In this document: piece after piece, positions 10,911 through 23,145 of the stretch
Numbering within the stretch: the first letter of the stretch is position 1
Layout: each line of letters opens with the position of its first letter
Assembly (NCBI GenBank): GCA_947069175.1
Contig: CAMTDV010000018.1
Coordinates: 39,444,869 to 39,508,868, forward strand
Length of the DNA stretch: 64,000 nucleotides
Direction of reading: 5' to 3'
Source of the DNA: Scalesia atractyloides
Lineage: Eukaryota; Streptophyta; Magnoliopsida; Asterales; Asteraceae
Notes under the pieces: generated by a model
The model's input: the letters and a program-made list of their open reading frames with translations, nothing else
The model's database searches: none
Told to the model about the DNA's origin: nothing
Position numbers and translations under genes: made by a program

Positions 10911-12450
10911 TTAAACCATTGCTTTTATTGTAAAACATATATTAGGATTGTTGGCGAATACATTCAAGCCTTGTTGACTATCGAATAAACCCTTATAATA
11001 ACAAAAGGTCTATTAATGTTCATTGGATTCTGTCATTCTCCAATGGGTACTTTCAAATGTCTAGAAAGCGGGAATGGGGTGTCAAACCTCTGGTACCATT
11101 ACATACTACCGGTCGGCATCAATGTTAATGAATGTATCATTGTATATTCAACGCACCAATATGTCTTGAACAATGTAAGCATGTCATAAAAATGTTTAGA
11201 AACCATGTACTTGGCATACTAAGTCAATATACCAAGCAAAATGTCTTTGAAATCATGTACTAGGTATGCTAAGTCAACATACGAAGCAAAATGTAATTGA
11301 AATCATGTACTATTTGTACTATGTAATCAAAGCATGTATAATGTCATGAAAACGCGAAAGTAGTCATAAGCACATATGTATCACCCAAAACATTTGAAAA
11401 TGTAAAAGAGGGGACTATGTACTCACTTGGGATTGCAAGAATGTCCTTGTTCAAGAAGATAAACAAAGCTCAAGAGTCCGAGGATTCAAGTGTGTCCTAA
11501 AATCGGATAACTATGTAAATGTCGGGACTTTAATAGGCGGATCGGATAGAATGAGGTCTTGTAAAGCAAATGAGTGTTGGAACTCATATGAAATGGTTTA
11601 ACAAAGTCTACATTCTGATTTGAAATGAAACCTAAGTGCTTTTGACCTGTTATGACTCGTTAAGGTAGTTTACGCTACTTTAACGGGTCATTTACGTAAA
11701 TACGTGCTCGGATGGTTAGATATATGTTATGATAAGTCTTATATGCCAAAACATGTTTAATAATGTTATAACATCAGTGTATATGACAAAACAATGGTTA
11801 CATAGGCTTAAAATCAATTTATGCACAAAAATGGTATTTTGGTCATTTATAAAGGCATAACTAGCGATTAAACATAACACTAACCGAACGTCGTGACCAT
11901 AGGTATAACCTCAGAAGGTTATTCTCTATACAACCATGGTCACAAATATGTGTTTGGTCGGATCCTAAGATCGACCAAATGGGTCGGATTCGAAAGCCAA
12001 AGCGGTGGTCAAGACCGCTCGACTTACGATCCTAAATAAGCATTAAATTAAAAGTGACGAGTTAGACATGTCAAACATGCTTAACTAAGTTTATAAAACT
12101 GATTTGGTATCAAAACTTAGTGTTTTGATACCCGAAAATAGTTCGATTGAACCTTCGTGGTAATCGTGGTAGGGATTATAACCTTCGTGATTACGATCAC
12201 ATTGCAAAGTTCGATTGAACTTTGACTTGACCAAAAATGGTCAGAATCGAAAGTAAAACATAAAGTCAAAATGTTTGACTTTTCTCTCAAACTAAGGTAA
12301 AATAAATAAACAAGACTAGTAAGAACACTTACTTGTGTTCTAGGATGAAGAATGCTCAGATGGGAGACCTCCACAAGTGGTAGCACTCCAACTTAGAGCA
12401 AGGAGAAGAAAGAAAAGAATTGAGCAAGTTGGAATGGAAAAATGGCTTGC

Positions 12451-12673
12451 TATTTATAGTGTTCAAGAGCCCTTAAGAGCATTCCAAGTGTCCAACAAGT
12501 TGTCATGATGCTAGGAGGGGTTTAACAAGTGTCAAATGCAGGTTAGAAGGTGGCAAATTCGAGTTCTTGGTGTCCAAGCCAATGAACAAGAAGCTGCCAG
12601 GTTGCTGTTGCAATTCTGTTGAGCTGCGGACTACTTATGGACCATACGGGTTTATGCCTTACGGTCCGTAAGG
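12451..12673 (-). promoter_or_regulatory. LTR promoter: 17-bp palindrome plus TATA box
   Basis: TATAAATA is on the minus strand at 12458-12451. About 200 bp upstream on that strand is CCTTACGGTCCGTAAGG (12657-12673), a near-perfect palindrome with 8-bp arms and a 1-bp centre. A related half site (CATACGGG) lies next to it. Promoter role is inferred. Confidence 0.5.
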
Positions 12674-13267
12674 CCCTTGCAGGGGCATAAGTTTCAAAAA
12701 TTACAGTTTTGGCCCCTGAATTTGTATTTATCGTGTTTTGGCACTTTTAACACCCGTTAACCTCATTTTTAAGCTCTATAAGGACGATAAAGCATAGGAA
12801 ACTTAAAATATGCTCGGAAATGTCACGGATGTCGATTCGTTCGGATGTACGGTTGCGGTTTTCGGTTAATTACGACGAAAGTTGTAACGAACGCGAAAAT
12901 GACCGTAATTGCGTAACGAATGGTATTTTTTGCATTCTCATCACTAAATTACAAGATTTTAATGATTACAAATATTTTTGGATGTGTGTACGTGTTTCAT
13001 ATTAAGAAATACGCGTAATGGCATAGTTTCGCAGAATTTGCAAAATAACCCCTGAGCTTGAATGAACACGTTTTTGCCATTCTGAACCCTTCAAAGCTTA
13101 TTTCTAAGTTATGTAAAGGATATTTAGGGTATGTTTAGCTCGTGTCATTTTTCTAAAGTGTACGTTGTGTTAAATTGGTTACATTTGTGTAGCAGTTTGC
13201 GATTTTATTCCCATAAGTGGTTTGAAAGATCGAGAATGAACAACGATTGAAAACACGAGGTGTCACA

Positions 13268-13948
13268 TACTTGGAGGTATACTTGCGTTGCGTCCGACCA
13301 CCAACCTTGAACCCCAAGAATTCCTTCTCAACCTTATCAATCTCATTCCTTGGGCATAACTTCTTGGTCACCAGCTCCTTTAATTCCCCCCACTTCAGCT
13401 TCTTTAATTCCTATGCACTCTTGGTTTGCTTAATAGTGTTCCACTAATGAATTACCTCAACAAGAATGGAATGAGTTGCACACTTAACAACTACACTCAT
13501 TGATAGATATGACTGCTTACAATTAAGAAATCTAGTGAGTCGTATGTGGCATCCTTCATTCCATTGAATGTTTATGGATTCAACCCTTGAAACTTGATAC
13601 ATGCAAGCTTTTGCAGCCTTGTTGTCAGGGTCACTAACTTCCTTGTCAGTCTCGAGGCCCTCAATTTCCTTCATTCAATCTTTCTTACTCCCCTGTTCAT
13701 TCTCAAGTTCCTTAACCTTAAGAGCCCACAATGCTTCAGACATAATTCATATAATTGATGGCATCATGTCATGAATAACCTTGTACGCAACATGATTTAT
13801 AGTGAAGTCTCCTTTATTGTGCAGAGAGTGCACACCAGTCTTAATAGGAATAGATTATTCACGTTCTGTCTTTAGTCTGTTTGGTCTTCCTTCAGGAGAT
13901 TTGGGGTTCGTCATCGTGTCCACCACTATGACCACCACCACGAGCCAT
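13268..13948 (-). pseudogene. Gag N-terminal part (Ty3/gypsy)
   Basis: The minus strand starts at ATG 13948 with MARGGGHSGG. It then shows degraded central gag (KACMYQVSRVESINIQWNEG near 13560-13620) and CPRNEIDKVEKEFLGFKVGG at about 13300-13360, the common W..C-P-R-N-E block of plant Ty3/gypsy gag. The protein frame continues on the other side of the solo LTR at 10225. Several stops are present between blocks. Confidence 0.65.
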
Positions 13949-14174
13949 TAAAACAATTCCTAGTATAAAATTGATCACCAATGATACAATTCTAGGTAAT
14001 TATTCAGACGTAAGGTAAGTAACTAATAAGCATGGCCAATTGGCATTACCTTTTACTTTACATTTTGGGTTTTAGGTATTCCCTTTCATGAACTACCCTT
14101 TCTGGCATCCTTTACCATGTCTCATTCTCAATTTAAATTCTGGCATTGGAGAATCCCTAAATATATCAACCTAC

Positions 14175-14188
14175 GGCTCTGATACCAA
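14175..14188 (-). other. Primer-binding site (initiator-Met tRNA)
   Basis: The minus strand reads TTGGTATCAGAGCC, complementary to the 3' end of plant initiator methionine tRNA. It lies about 230 bp before the gag ATG and next to the presumed LTR end. Confidence 0.75.
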
Positions 14189-14190
14189 CT

Positions 14191-14980
14191 TCTAAGGCCC
14201 CAAACCGGAGAGACCTTATAATTGGACTTTAACATCAAATCGTAGCTCTTAAACTAAAAAATGTCATACAATGCAACATCATATATTAAAATCTCAAAAC
14301 AAAAGTCATATAAACGATAACAGTCTTTAACGTAGGGTAGCATGCTCATGTCGTGGACCCCTTATCATGCATCAAAGTCCATTTAACCCGACATGCATGC
14401 TAACAAGTTAGGTATGCTGAGTGAGTTCTAGTTTTAGGCTTAAATAATAAGTATAATATTTAGTAAAAACATGTGATAAATCGTACTATACATCAATAAT
14501 GCATGTCTTAATTTAAACATCAAATTATGAAGCGAACTGCACCGCCAACTACTTATCACAAAGCCAAGCAGGCTTATACCATCATAAAACTCTAACAATA
14601 CCTGCTATGCCACCGCGCTCACATGTTCTATCAATACATTTCTGGCAACAAATGCTAGACATTAACAATTTATCATCAGTTAAGTTAAATCTGATTATTT
14701 TTCCTATGTTACGTAACTTCAGTTATGGGAACATCAAATATGGGCACATAACAAGCAAGAGACACCTCAACTAACTTCTAGTATAAACGTATATAGTTTC
14801 ATGTATGTCACCGAAAGAGGTAGCTTCTTTACTGATCACTACGTATACTCTGACCCTTGAACACTTAGCCAACCGGTAAAAAAATCAAATAAACCACACC
14901 AACTTTTCATTCCCCAAGACTCAGTAAACATAGGACAAGTTAGTTATTAAAAGTCCTGTTTTAGGCACTATTGTAGTGGC
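14191..14980 (-). repeat. Presumed 5' LTR of the degraded Ty3/gypsy element
   Basis: It begins next to the primer-binding site with CTAAGGCCCCAAACC, close to the TGTAAGGCCCC start of many gypsy LTRs. No second LTR copy is available, so the far boundary is a guess. There is no gene in this stretch. Confidence 0.35.
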
Positions 14981-16962
14981 AATGTGAAGTGGCGTGATTT
15001 TTGCTACTTCACGCCTGAACACCGCTCCCTTGGGTGTGATCTTTGGTTTTTTTTCTCTTGGCGTGATTGTGAAAATGCCAGGAGGGGCTTGATCTTTGCT
15101 TTTTCGTTCTTGATGCCATATGGCATGCCAAAGGGAGGGCTTGAAGACTCTCCATTACATATAGTGTTAAAGAAGTTTAAACATCCATTCATTTCATCAT
15201 TATCATAAATTTTTGGGTCACGGATATCATGACTCAGGTGATCACATATTACCCATGTCATCATCTTATCTCAGATAAGTTATCTGGTATGATCACATCT
15301 ATATTTTTTCTCCCACACCAATCATTACAATCTCAGTTCACACAATGATTTCATAATTTGATCACAAAACCCCATTGTGACTCGACCGTGCTCATTTATG
15401 AACCATGTCAAGTCATGAACATTTAATTAATAATCTCAATACATATTCCACAATTATATATAACCCAATGGGCTTAAATCACATCATATACATACACATC
15501 TTTTAATGTCATGAATACTTCCTAAACCATGGTTTCACTTTGTTTGGCTTTGCTCTCAGTTTCTCTGATTTAATAGACGACGTCCTGCAAAATAGCAACG
15601 GAGGCAAAATAAACAGTGTGATTCTTGTAAAATTAAGTTAACTGCATCTTTAACTTTACTCTTACTTAAAAAAAAGAGGTCAGTTATTGTAAAACAACAC
15701 AAAGTACTATGCCTCATCATTTGGAATCCAATTTAATAGCATTTCAATTTACGGTCCATTTCTGGTCACTTCTAACCTGTTCGACCCATTTGACATTATT
15801 TTAAATAGATGTAAACCAACATACAAGAACACGATAGTAAGCCAAGATGAAAGAAAAGCATGTATAGGTGTCAAAATTGGAGGCTCGGGTAGCGGGCCAA
15901 AACAGGCCAGATTGGGCTGTTTACCAATAGATTTTTTCCTCTGCAACTGGCTTAGACTTGACTTCATTGGGTATAGTAGGTTCCTTTATTGGCAAATAAA
16001 AAAATAATGAACTGTGGCAGACTATATTAATAAAAGCAACAACCTATGACCATCAACTTACACATATATCAGTTTCAATGTCTTACATTTAACAGGTCAA
16101 ATGGTTGAACTAAAAAGAGAATGGATCAAGAGGGCCGAACAGATTAAAAGCCATACAAACTGAACTCAAATTCTTAAAGACCTATTGAGATTCTTTAATT
16201 AACAGAAGATCTAGATTATTTTTATAGTAATAAGATTTTAGTAAGTCATACTTTGCATATAAAAAACCCAAAACTAACCTGATTGGGCTGAAGCGTCGCT
16301 TCAAACCAAAGGCGTTTCGGGCTTTAAAGCGCGCTTCAAAACGCTTCACGTGATTTGTCGCCTCAGAGCAAACAAAGAGACAACCCTAGCGCTTCCTTGC
16401 CTCACGCTTTAAGCTCGCTTTTTTAAACCAAGTTTGAAATCTTGCCATTTTCATTCGGCTCGTTAACTCCATCCATTTTTCTCCGTTAAGTCGGGAGTAT
16501 TTTTTGTTTTTTTGGTTAACTTAAAGGGCAATTCAGCTTTTTCATTATACGTAAAAGCATTTAGCATATTGTACAAGTATTCAAAAAACCAAAATGTCCT
16601 TTAAGTTAAAAAAAAAGACAAAAATACCCCTGACTTAACAGAGAAAAATGGATGAAAGTCATAAAAGCTGATGAAATGGCAAGATTTCAAACCTTTTGGA
16701 TCCAAATGCAAAAAATAAACCTTTGGACGAAAGTCATAAAACTGACCAAACCTCATGGACGAAAATGGCATTTTACTCTAATTCAAATTTTAAAAGGGAA
16801 CATAAAAGTGTTTGCAAGTCAACCGAACCCAACCAGTTCAACCCGTACCAAAAATGCCCAGCCAATTCAACCCGTACCAAAAATGACATTTAAACCTGAA
16901 TTCACATTGACCCGTTAAGCCGATACTCAACCCATACAGTATAAATAGTAAGATGCCATACC
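14981..16962. other. Unassigned DNA, possibly introns and 3' exons of the HEL2-like locus
   Basis: No ORF is convincing. Some minus-strand segments next to splice-like sites look protein-like (for example 15540-15600 and 15915-15965), but I cannot match them to the C-terminus of ZNF598-type proteins. A GC-richer patch at 16290-16420 (repeated GCGCTTCAAA-type words) resembles a transposon or SINE fragment seen in plant introns. Confidence 0.3.
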
Positions 16963-18398
16963 TGTAAAACAACATAGCGCTTTGATCGTGACAGACGACC
17001 CCATGCTCTTGAGCATGGTGCACCTGGAAATTTACAGGAACAAAGATTTATAGAAACTTAGAACCTAAAAAAGTGGGTTTTTTCTCTTTTCTTAGGCGGA
17101 TAACACCATACTTTACCTTCATTTCAGCTTCAGATGGAAAAACAATGAACTTTTTAGTGAGGCAAGCGTCGTCTTCACACAAAAAATGTTCTTCGCGGAA
17201 ATGAATCTGGAAATGATAATTATAAAATAATTAGGTGCAGGAAAAAAAAGAATACATGGAAAAACAAGCAAGCAAGACACACAGTTATGATTTAAAGAAA
17301 GAACTGCCTCCAATTCATCATCACTCTTGAAATACTCGTATTTACTGGGATTACGTCTGCATCGTTCAAAAGTAAAAAAGTTTTAATAACCTTATCAGTG
17401 CACATAGAGGATTTGTCGAAAAAAAGTTAAGGATATTACTATCTTTGGCATATATACATGATACTTAAAATGTTCGGTATTCATGTGTGTAAAGCTCATT
17501 ATCCCATAAAAAAAGGTGTCCTGCAAAATTCACATAACGGATGCCCTTGAAACCCACCTCTTTCACTTTCGGTTCCATCAACTTCAGAGTCACCTGTGTG
17601 TATATGCTGCTCAAGTTGTGCATGAAATCATGTCAGAAGATTGTATGATCATACTTCTCATACTATACGAAAAGCGATTAATATCCTGTCACGCATCCAC
17701 ATTACACACGTATCCTACCTATTGTTCACTACCTTTGGTTATTGAAAAAACTACCAAGGCGCAAGGCGAGCTGGAAAACATGCACGTATGGGTCAAAAAT
17801 GGTCAAATTAGGGTTTATAGGATACTAATATGTAAAAACAACCAAAAGGATGAAGTGGTTTATGTGACAAAAGAGCTTATATGTAAAAGAGATGAAACCG
17901 ATGCAGCTTCTAGTTGTACATAAAGCTTAATTGGTTGTACAAAGAACAACGCCTGGTGCCTTGCCTATCAAGACCTAAACGCCTCATAGCACCGCGCACT
18001 TCTTAGGTGCGCTTATAATTTAATTGATCATATCTAATCTGAATTTTAAAAGGCTAATGTACAAACATAGAATGCATATATGACTTCCTTTCCTGGGAAT
18101 AGAGTTTAAAAAGTATTTATAGTACTATCACCGTTGTGTACAACTGATATAGATATATCAAACATGTCACTTGTCATACTATCATATCCCAAAAGACAAT
18201 AAGCAAAAAAGGATGTTATAATAAGTTATCTCCAACACCCCTAAAACAAGTTAAAGATTGGAAAGCAACCTTTCTTCCTTCCAGACACAGGCTGCACATG
18301 ATCAACTTATGTTGGTGGAACGGATGACTCTTAAGCTGATTAATATCACGAAACTTAGCTTTTCTCTTTGATTTATTACCGGAATTATCCATGCACAT
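16963..18398 (-). pseudogene. ZNF598/HEL2-type E3 ubiquitin ligase, decayed partial copy
   Basis: Five minus-strand exons appear in family order. They are 18398-18270 (zinc-finger block, FHQHKLIMCSLCLEGRK), about 17640-17446 (TGDSEVDGTESERGG, then GHPLCEFC), 17356-17308 (RNPSKYEYFKSDDELE), 17206-17117 (IHFREEHFLCEDDACLTKKF) and 17023-16963 (HHAQEHG). Most borders are AG/GT; one donor is GC. Family members bind stalled, collided ribosomes and ubiquitinate 40S proteins through an N-terminal RING. No RING exon is found to the right, where a palindromic repeat begins at once. A frameshift and C-to-Y changes in the second exon, a stop before AQLEQ, and loss of the basic block after HHAQEHG argue for a pseudogene. 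Confidence 0.65.
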
Positions 18399-19245
18399 GT
18401 GCATTTTTATCATTTCTTTGACAAATTTTGTAATACATTATAAACATTGGACAATTGTCCTTTCATTTACATTACCACGTGTAATACACTAATGTTTATG
18501 TTACCAAAATTAGAAATGCACATGTGCATCTATATGTATCAACATGAAATAAGGTGTTTTGGTACGCTACTTTTAATACACTTTCTCTTTCATCTATCAT
18601 TTCATCCATAATACACTACCATGCATATGTGCATATGTATCATTTTTTCGACAAATTTCGTAATACGTTACAAATATTAGACAATTGTACTTTCATTTAC
18701 ACTACCATTTGTAATACCCTACTTTTACGTTACCAATATTATAAATGCACATGTGCATCTATATGTATCAACATGAAATAAGGTGTTTTGGTACACTACT
18801 TTGAATACACTTTTTCTTTCATCTATCATATCATCCATAATACACTTCCATTACTTTCTACCATCCATAATACACTACCATTACCTCCTACCATCTATAA
18901 TACAATACCAATACCAATATTTTCACTTTATTACATGTATATCATCACCATTTATACCATCCAATCAACATATTACATTATAAAGTGACAACTATAACCA
19001 AACCATCAACCACTAGATATAACTAACCAAAAAACATGTATAAGGGCCTACTTCATCATTCAAAAACACAAACTTTTTGTAGCAAAACACGTTATACAAT
19101 GGTTATACAAAATGATGCACATGTGCATTTTGAATATTGGTAATGTAAAAAGTAGTGTATTACGGATGGTATTGTAAATTAAAAAGCAATTGTCTACTAC
19201 TGATAATGTATTACGGAATTTGTTGAAGTTATGATACATATGCAC
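18360..19245. repeat. Repeat with two direct and one inverted unit, bounded by ATGCACATGTGCAT
   Basis: Two direct units of about 229 bp (from about 18390 and 18626) and one inverted unit (about 19111-19245) share motifs such as GACAATTGT and CGTAATAC. The 14-bp perfect palindrome ATGCACATGTGCAT occurs at about 18391, 18517, 18746 and 19112. Between the direct and inverted units is a CATCCATAATACACTACC minisatellite (18830-18910). The arrangement suggests a foldback-type transposable element. It begins exactly where the HEL2-like exon stops. Confidence 0.6.
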
Positions 19246-21409
19246 GATTTTTTTAAAAAATAGTAAAAAAATTGAGTGCTTTTTTTATTTTTTTTAGATT
19301 TTATTTTGCAATAATGATGGTTCTCGCGGTTCTCGCAATAAATGTGGTTCTCGCATGAACCTTACCATATATATATATATATATATATGTCCGCAAGATT
19401 AGATTGTGATGAATAAAAGATTGACAAGTAAGTTTATTCGTTTAAACTAGTTATTTTGATTATTACAAAACACGAATAAATTTTGTTCCAGAAGCATGTT
19501 AAACAACTTATGACAAAAGGTAATATATATTTTTCCGACGAGAAGAAAAGAAAATTGTATTCAACATTGTCAGATGCAAGGGGATTGGATTTTGTGGGTG
19601 AGTGAGCGAGTAAAATTGAAAATTCATCAATTATATTTGTAGATGGTTGAAAAAGTTAATAAAATATTAATTGTATCCAAATCTCATGGATGAATTCTGT
19701 AGATAGTGTGGAGTGGTATAAAATATTACATGACCGAATATTTTGCATGGGCCGCATTGTTTAGTTTATGTTTTACATGGGCGGCCACGTAACAGCCCAA
19801 ACACATGCATGGCTGGCCCAATATTGTTTCCACGGGAATCTTGGAAGTTTTGGATGTAATAGTAGCTCTAACCAAGCTACTTCATGAATCGCCTTTGGCA
19901 AGAGAGATGGGCTGGAAAATCGTGTCTTAATAGGTTTAATAGGTTTCTGACGGCGTGCACAACATAAGTTTCAGACATGAAGATTGGTTTAACTATTTTA
20001 TACCTCATGTTTATAAAACAGTTTTATGTTTTATGTACAAAGATGAATAAATGATGGATCCTAACATTGTAATTTTAACAAAGATGAATAAATGATGGAT
20101 CCTAACATTGTCATTTTAATTATTTTAAAAAATAAAAAAAGGCCAAAGGGTGTATTTTTCAGTCAAACAGGTTTAATCGTGTCTTAACAGGTACCCAATT
20201 GCCAGCCCAAAAAAAAAAGATCCATTTAATATCTTAAGTATTTGAAAAGAGAGCTTTTCACTGGAATTACTTATAACATTTAAGTTGAATATGTGTATAA
20301 AGTATATGTTTCTCCTTCGTTAAGAAAAAGTACACACCTATCTAGTCAACTAACTATTCAGCTACAAAAGGGGTTTTCATTAGTCCAATGATATTTTAGT
20401 TAGTATATCCCTTCCTTCCCTAGAGGTCCGAGAGTTCGAGTCCTCCTGATTTTGAAGTAATGATTAATTATAGAAATAAGTTAAAACTTGGATTGCAAAT
20501 TTAGACAAGAAATGTTGGCCTTTCAGTTGAATTGAGCATAACTTGCTCACAAACTGACATGCATGCATAGTGATGTATAATATAATTAAGTTCATAATTT
20601 ACCTAGTAATGTATATGTAATATTTCTGTAGGTATAATGTCATGGTTTGTTTGAACGTTAGATTATACATACTTCCAAAAGTCATTGATGGCTTTTAATA
20701 TTATATATTTATTGGTCAAGTTCGTATATATTAGCTTCCTTGTGTGTGAAACCTTATCAACTTGTGGGGCTTAACTTAATGGCTAAGAATTTTGAAAGCT
20801 CTATGTTGAATATGATTTTTTCTAACATTACTGAATTTAGATCTTGAGATCTTTGAGGATATTTCTTGCTTGAATAATCGTGGTCGCCATTCTGGGGAGG
20901 AAACACGCTTTGTGGTACAGGGTGAAGCGACCTCATAATTTTTTTAACTTGTTTTTTTTTTTAAATTACCATTCCAATGTGGACGCCCTGAAAATTTTAT
21001 AACTACCATTGCAATGCGAATGGGAGTTATCCGTATACCTTAGTTATTAGATAGTTTTTGGTATACCTCGTTAGATACATCTGGATTCAGTGAACTGCTA
21101 CAATTATATGATTACATACAGGCAATGTAATACATTCTATATTTATTTTACTATATATCTACATAATAACTGCAATGTTCAAATATTGTTACACAGGTTA
21201 TGATGACTTAAAACAACATATACACAGGGATGACTTAACTACAACAAAGAAAGATTTAATCTTCCAAAATACCCTATCTCTTCTATTTCTTTATTGTCTT
21301 TCATTGTGTTCAAAAGACTCAACCACAGAAGTTAATTCCTGCTCATTATCCTTCAAAAGGATACCACCATTACCATTACCATTACCATCCATGTTATGTT
21401 TATACTGAA
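19246..21409. other. AT-rich DNA without a gene
   Basis: It contains a TA microsatellite (19366-19388) and a 41-bp tandem duplication (about 20038-20119, unit with GAATAAATGATGGATCC). There is also a possible SINE: a weak A-box-like TAGTCCAATGA at 20381 and a B-box GAGTTCGAGTCC at 20432-20443. The last 200 bp are probably the 3'UTR of the DUF599 gene on the minus strand. Confidence 0.4.
20375..20450 (+). mobile_element. Possible tRNA-derived SINE head
   Basis: The B box (GAGTTCGAGTCC, 20432-20443) is good and the A box (20381-20391) is weak; the spacing of about 51 bp is right. The sequence does not form a tRNA cloverleaf by eye. Confidence 0.3.
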
Positions 21410-22323
21410 TCATGGGTCTTTATTGATATCCAGCAAATACAAAACTATCACTGTAGCTACTGAACCAACCAACATAGGAATCGGACCAAAAATCCATAGA
21501 AGCAAAGTGGCTGCAACGTAAAGTGCTCGCAATCCGACCATCCAGAAGTTGTTTCCTCTTAACACCGCCTTCTGGATGCAACCCACCGGAACATCACCAG
21601 TGGGCATGCTTATGAGGAAACACCCATGCACAAAGTGTCTTGTAGTTTGTACAAAACAAGCAAAGGCCAGTAAAAAGAAAGATAAAATAGCTATGTATTT
21701 GATGGTGCTGATGGATTCACTTGAGTTCCCTAAGATAAATCTGCTTGTAAGAAAGTTATCAGATGAGTTTCCAAGTAATGCTCCTATAAAAGAGCATAGC
21801 ACTAGAGAAATTGAGCTCATCGTAGTTGAGGCCGATAAATGGCCGCTAAGAACTGATTGCGCAACTCCTCTATCTTTAACATCAATCTGCGAGCGTTAGT
21901 TTAAACCAATCAATTATCAAATAGATGACAAACAAACGTACCCAAAATCTCACTCATAACAGAGCTATTTGTAAGGTCCACAACGGGTGGGATGAGAGTA
22001 AACCTCTCTTTTATCCTAGGGATAGAGAGGTTGCTTCCACTGAGTCTGAGTCTATGACTCCCAACTTTATTTTAGCCATACTCAATATAGTAACCTAGAT
22101 AACACAGAAATAACTTAGAGAATATGAATACAAGTGGTTTGAGTTTTACCAATAGCATTTTCTCAACCCAGGCCTTCTTGTTGTGGTTCTCGTAGCCGAT
22201 TGCAGTGAGATTAGGTTGTTTGCGGTACCTGTAGAGCAGAAAGAGATGATAGATGCACATGATCAAGAAACCTAATGGCACCAGGATCATATCCAGGTAT
22301 TCTTCCTTCCATTTCCAAGCCAT
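21410..22323 (-). CDS. DUF599 family membrane protein, two exons, apparently intact
   Basis: Exon 1 is 22323-22150 (58 codons, MAWKWKEEYLDM start) and exon 2 is 21886-21410 (158 codons plus stop). The 263 bp intron has a GT donor (GGTAAAACTC) and a CGCAG acceptor, in phase 0, giving 216 residues. The family is known in plants and bacteria as a small integral membrane protein of unknown function. Helices are at about residues 12-31, 81-98, 119-140 and 181-211. The last contains LLLWIFGPIPMLVGS, the strongest family signature; DVKDRGVAQSVLSGHLSAST opens exon 2. An upstream ATG (22350) would add nine residues, but MAWKW is the usual family start. No stop or frameshift is seen. Length is slightly short of the usual 220-250. 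Confidence 0.85.
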
Positions 22324-22791
22324 ATTCTTTGCTTTTGATATTCTCAACAATGTTTCTTTCTTGGTGGGATTCGTAAGGAGGTTAACGAATCATGATTATG
22401 GCCTATAAACGGGTCGGGTGTGTGAAACGTGGGTCTGATTGATTATTCAACGAGGTTTGATGGAAAATTTGCATGGTGTAGATGTTGTCATGCACGTGAA
22501 GTCATTTTCACAAGTTGCACAAGTTTTTCAGCCTCATTAGACTGCAGTTGGTTGTTTCCAAACAACATTAAATAGGTTTTCTTGTGGACACCAATATAGG
22601 GCATCTATATAACCTTTAAATGCATCAACGATAATATTTACCCACAAGAGTTTATGCTTAAATGATATATATTGTGATGCAGTCACAAAGGAAGGTAAAA
22701 TTATATTATTAAAATAATTTCTAAGGCTATGAGCACTTAAAACTAAAAGTTGAAATTTTTATTCGTACATATAACTAGAGCTTACCACCTA
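22324..22791 (-). other. Upstream region of the DUF599 gene
   Basis: This should hold the promoter and 5'UTR of the minus-strand gene. I see no clear TATA box. A hAT-type element begins about 480 bp upstream of the start codon. Confidence 0.35.
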
Positions 22792-23145
22792 ATTAGATGT
22801 AGGGGTGTTCAGAATTCATTTCGAATTCGAAAAATTCGAAATTCGTTTAAATTCGATTCAATTATCAAGAATTCGTTTCTATTATATAAAATTGAATTCG
22901 AATTCGATTCAAGTAAATCGAATACGAATCAAATACGAATTTATAGTTTCAAATTCGATTCGATTCGAAATTCGAATAAAAATTAAACATTTTATTTATT
23001 ATTTTAATATATAATATATATAACTTTTATTGGGCAATACTATAAATTGTTTTCAAAATGTATTCCAAGTATTAAAATTACCCATTACCAAACTCACTAC
23101 ATGATCCATAACTAAAACCTACGTAGCAAATCTATCAATAGATTT

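Larger units (their letters stand above)
10226..13267 (-). mobile_element. Solo LTR, 3.04 kb, of a Ty3/gypsy (Tekay/Del-type) element
   Basis: The insert is bounded by TGTAACACC on the left and GGTGTCACA on the right, an inverted pair in the TG...CA style. The five bases tactt are duplicated on both sides (10221-10225 and 13268-13272). No coding sequence is present inside, so it is a solo LTR left by unequal recombination. Orientation is minus: TATAAATA reads on the minus strand at 12458-12451, followed by a pyrimidine-rich leader and a splice-donor-like ACAAGTAAGT near 12330. Long LTRs starting TGTAACACCC or TGTGACACC are usual for the Tekay/Del branch. Confidence 0.8.
8605..14190 (-). mobile_element. 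Degraded Ty3/gypsy retrotransposon, split by a solo LTR
   Basis: Read on the minus strand, from right to left: a primer-binding site (14175-14188), a gag start (13948), gag, a 3.04 kb solo-LTR insertion, the rest of gag with a zinc knuckle, protease, and reverse transcriptase running into RNase H. The sequence then fades near 8605, so integrase and the 3' LTR are missing. Every domain carries frameshifts or stops. The domain order and GGTATCAGAGC primer site fit a chromovirus-type Ty3/gypsy element. Confidence 0.75.

Noticed and set aside
17516..17923. 135-codon plus-strand ORF
   Set aside because: Its first part is the antisense of a HEL2-like exon that has splice sites and family residues on the minus strand; the rest has no homology I can see.
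21549..21899. 116-codon plus-strand ORF
   Set aside because: Antisense to exon 2 of the DUF599 gene, which explains the openness.
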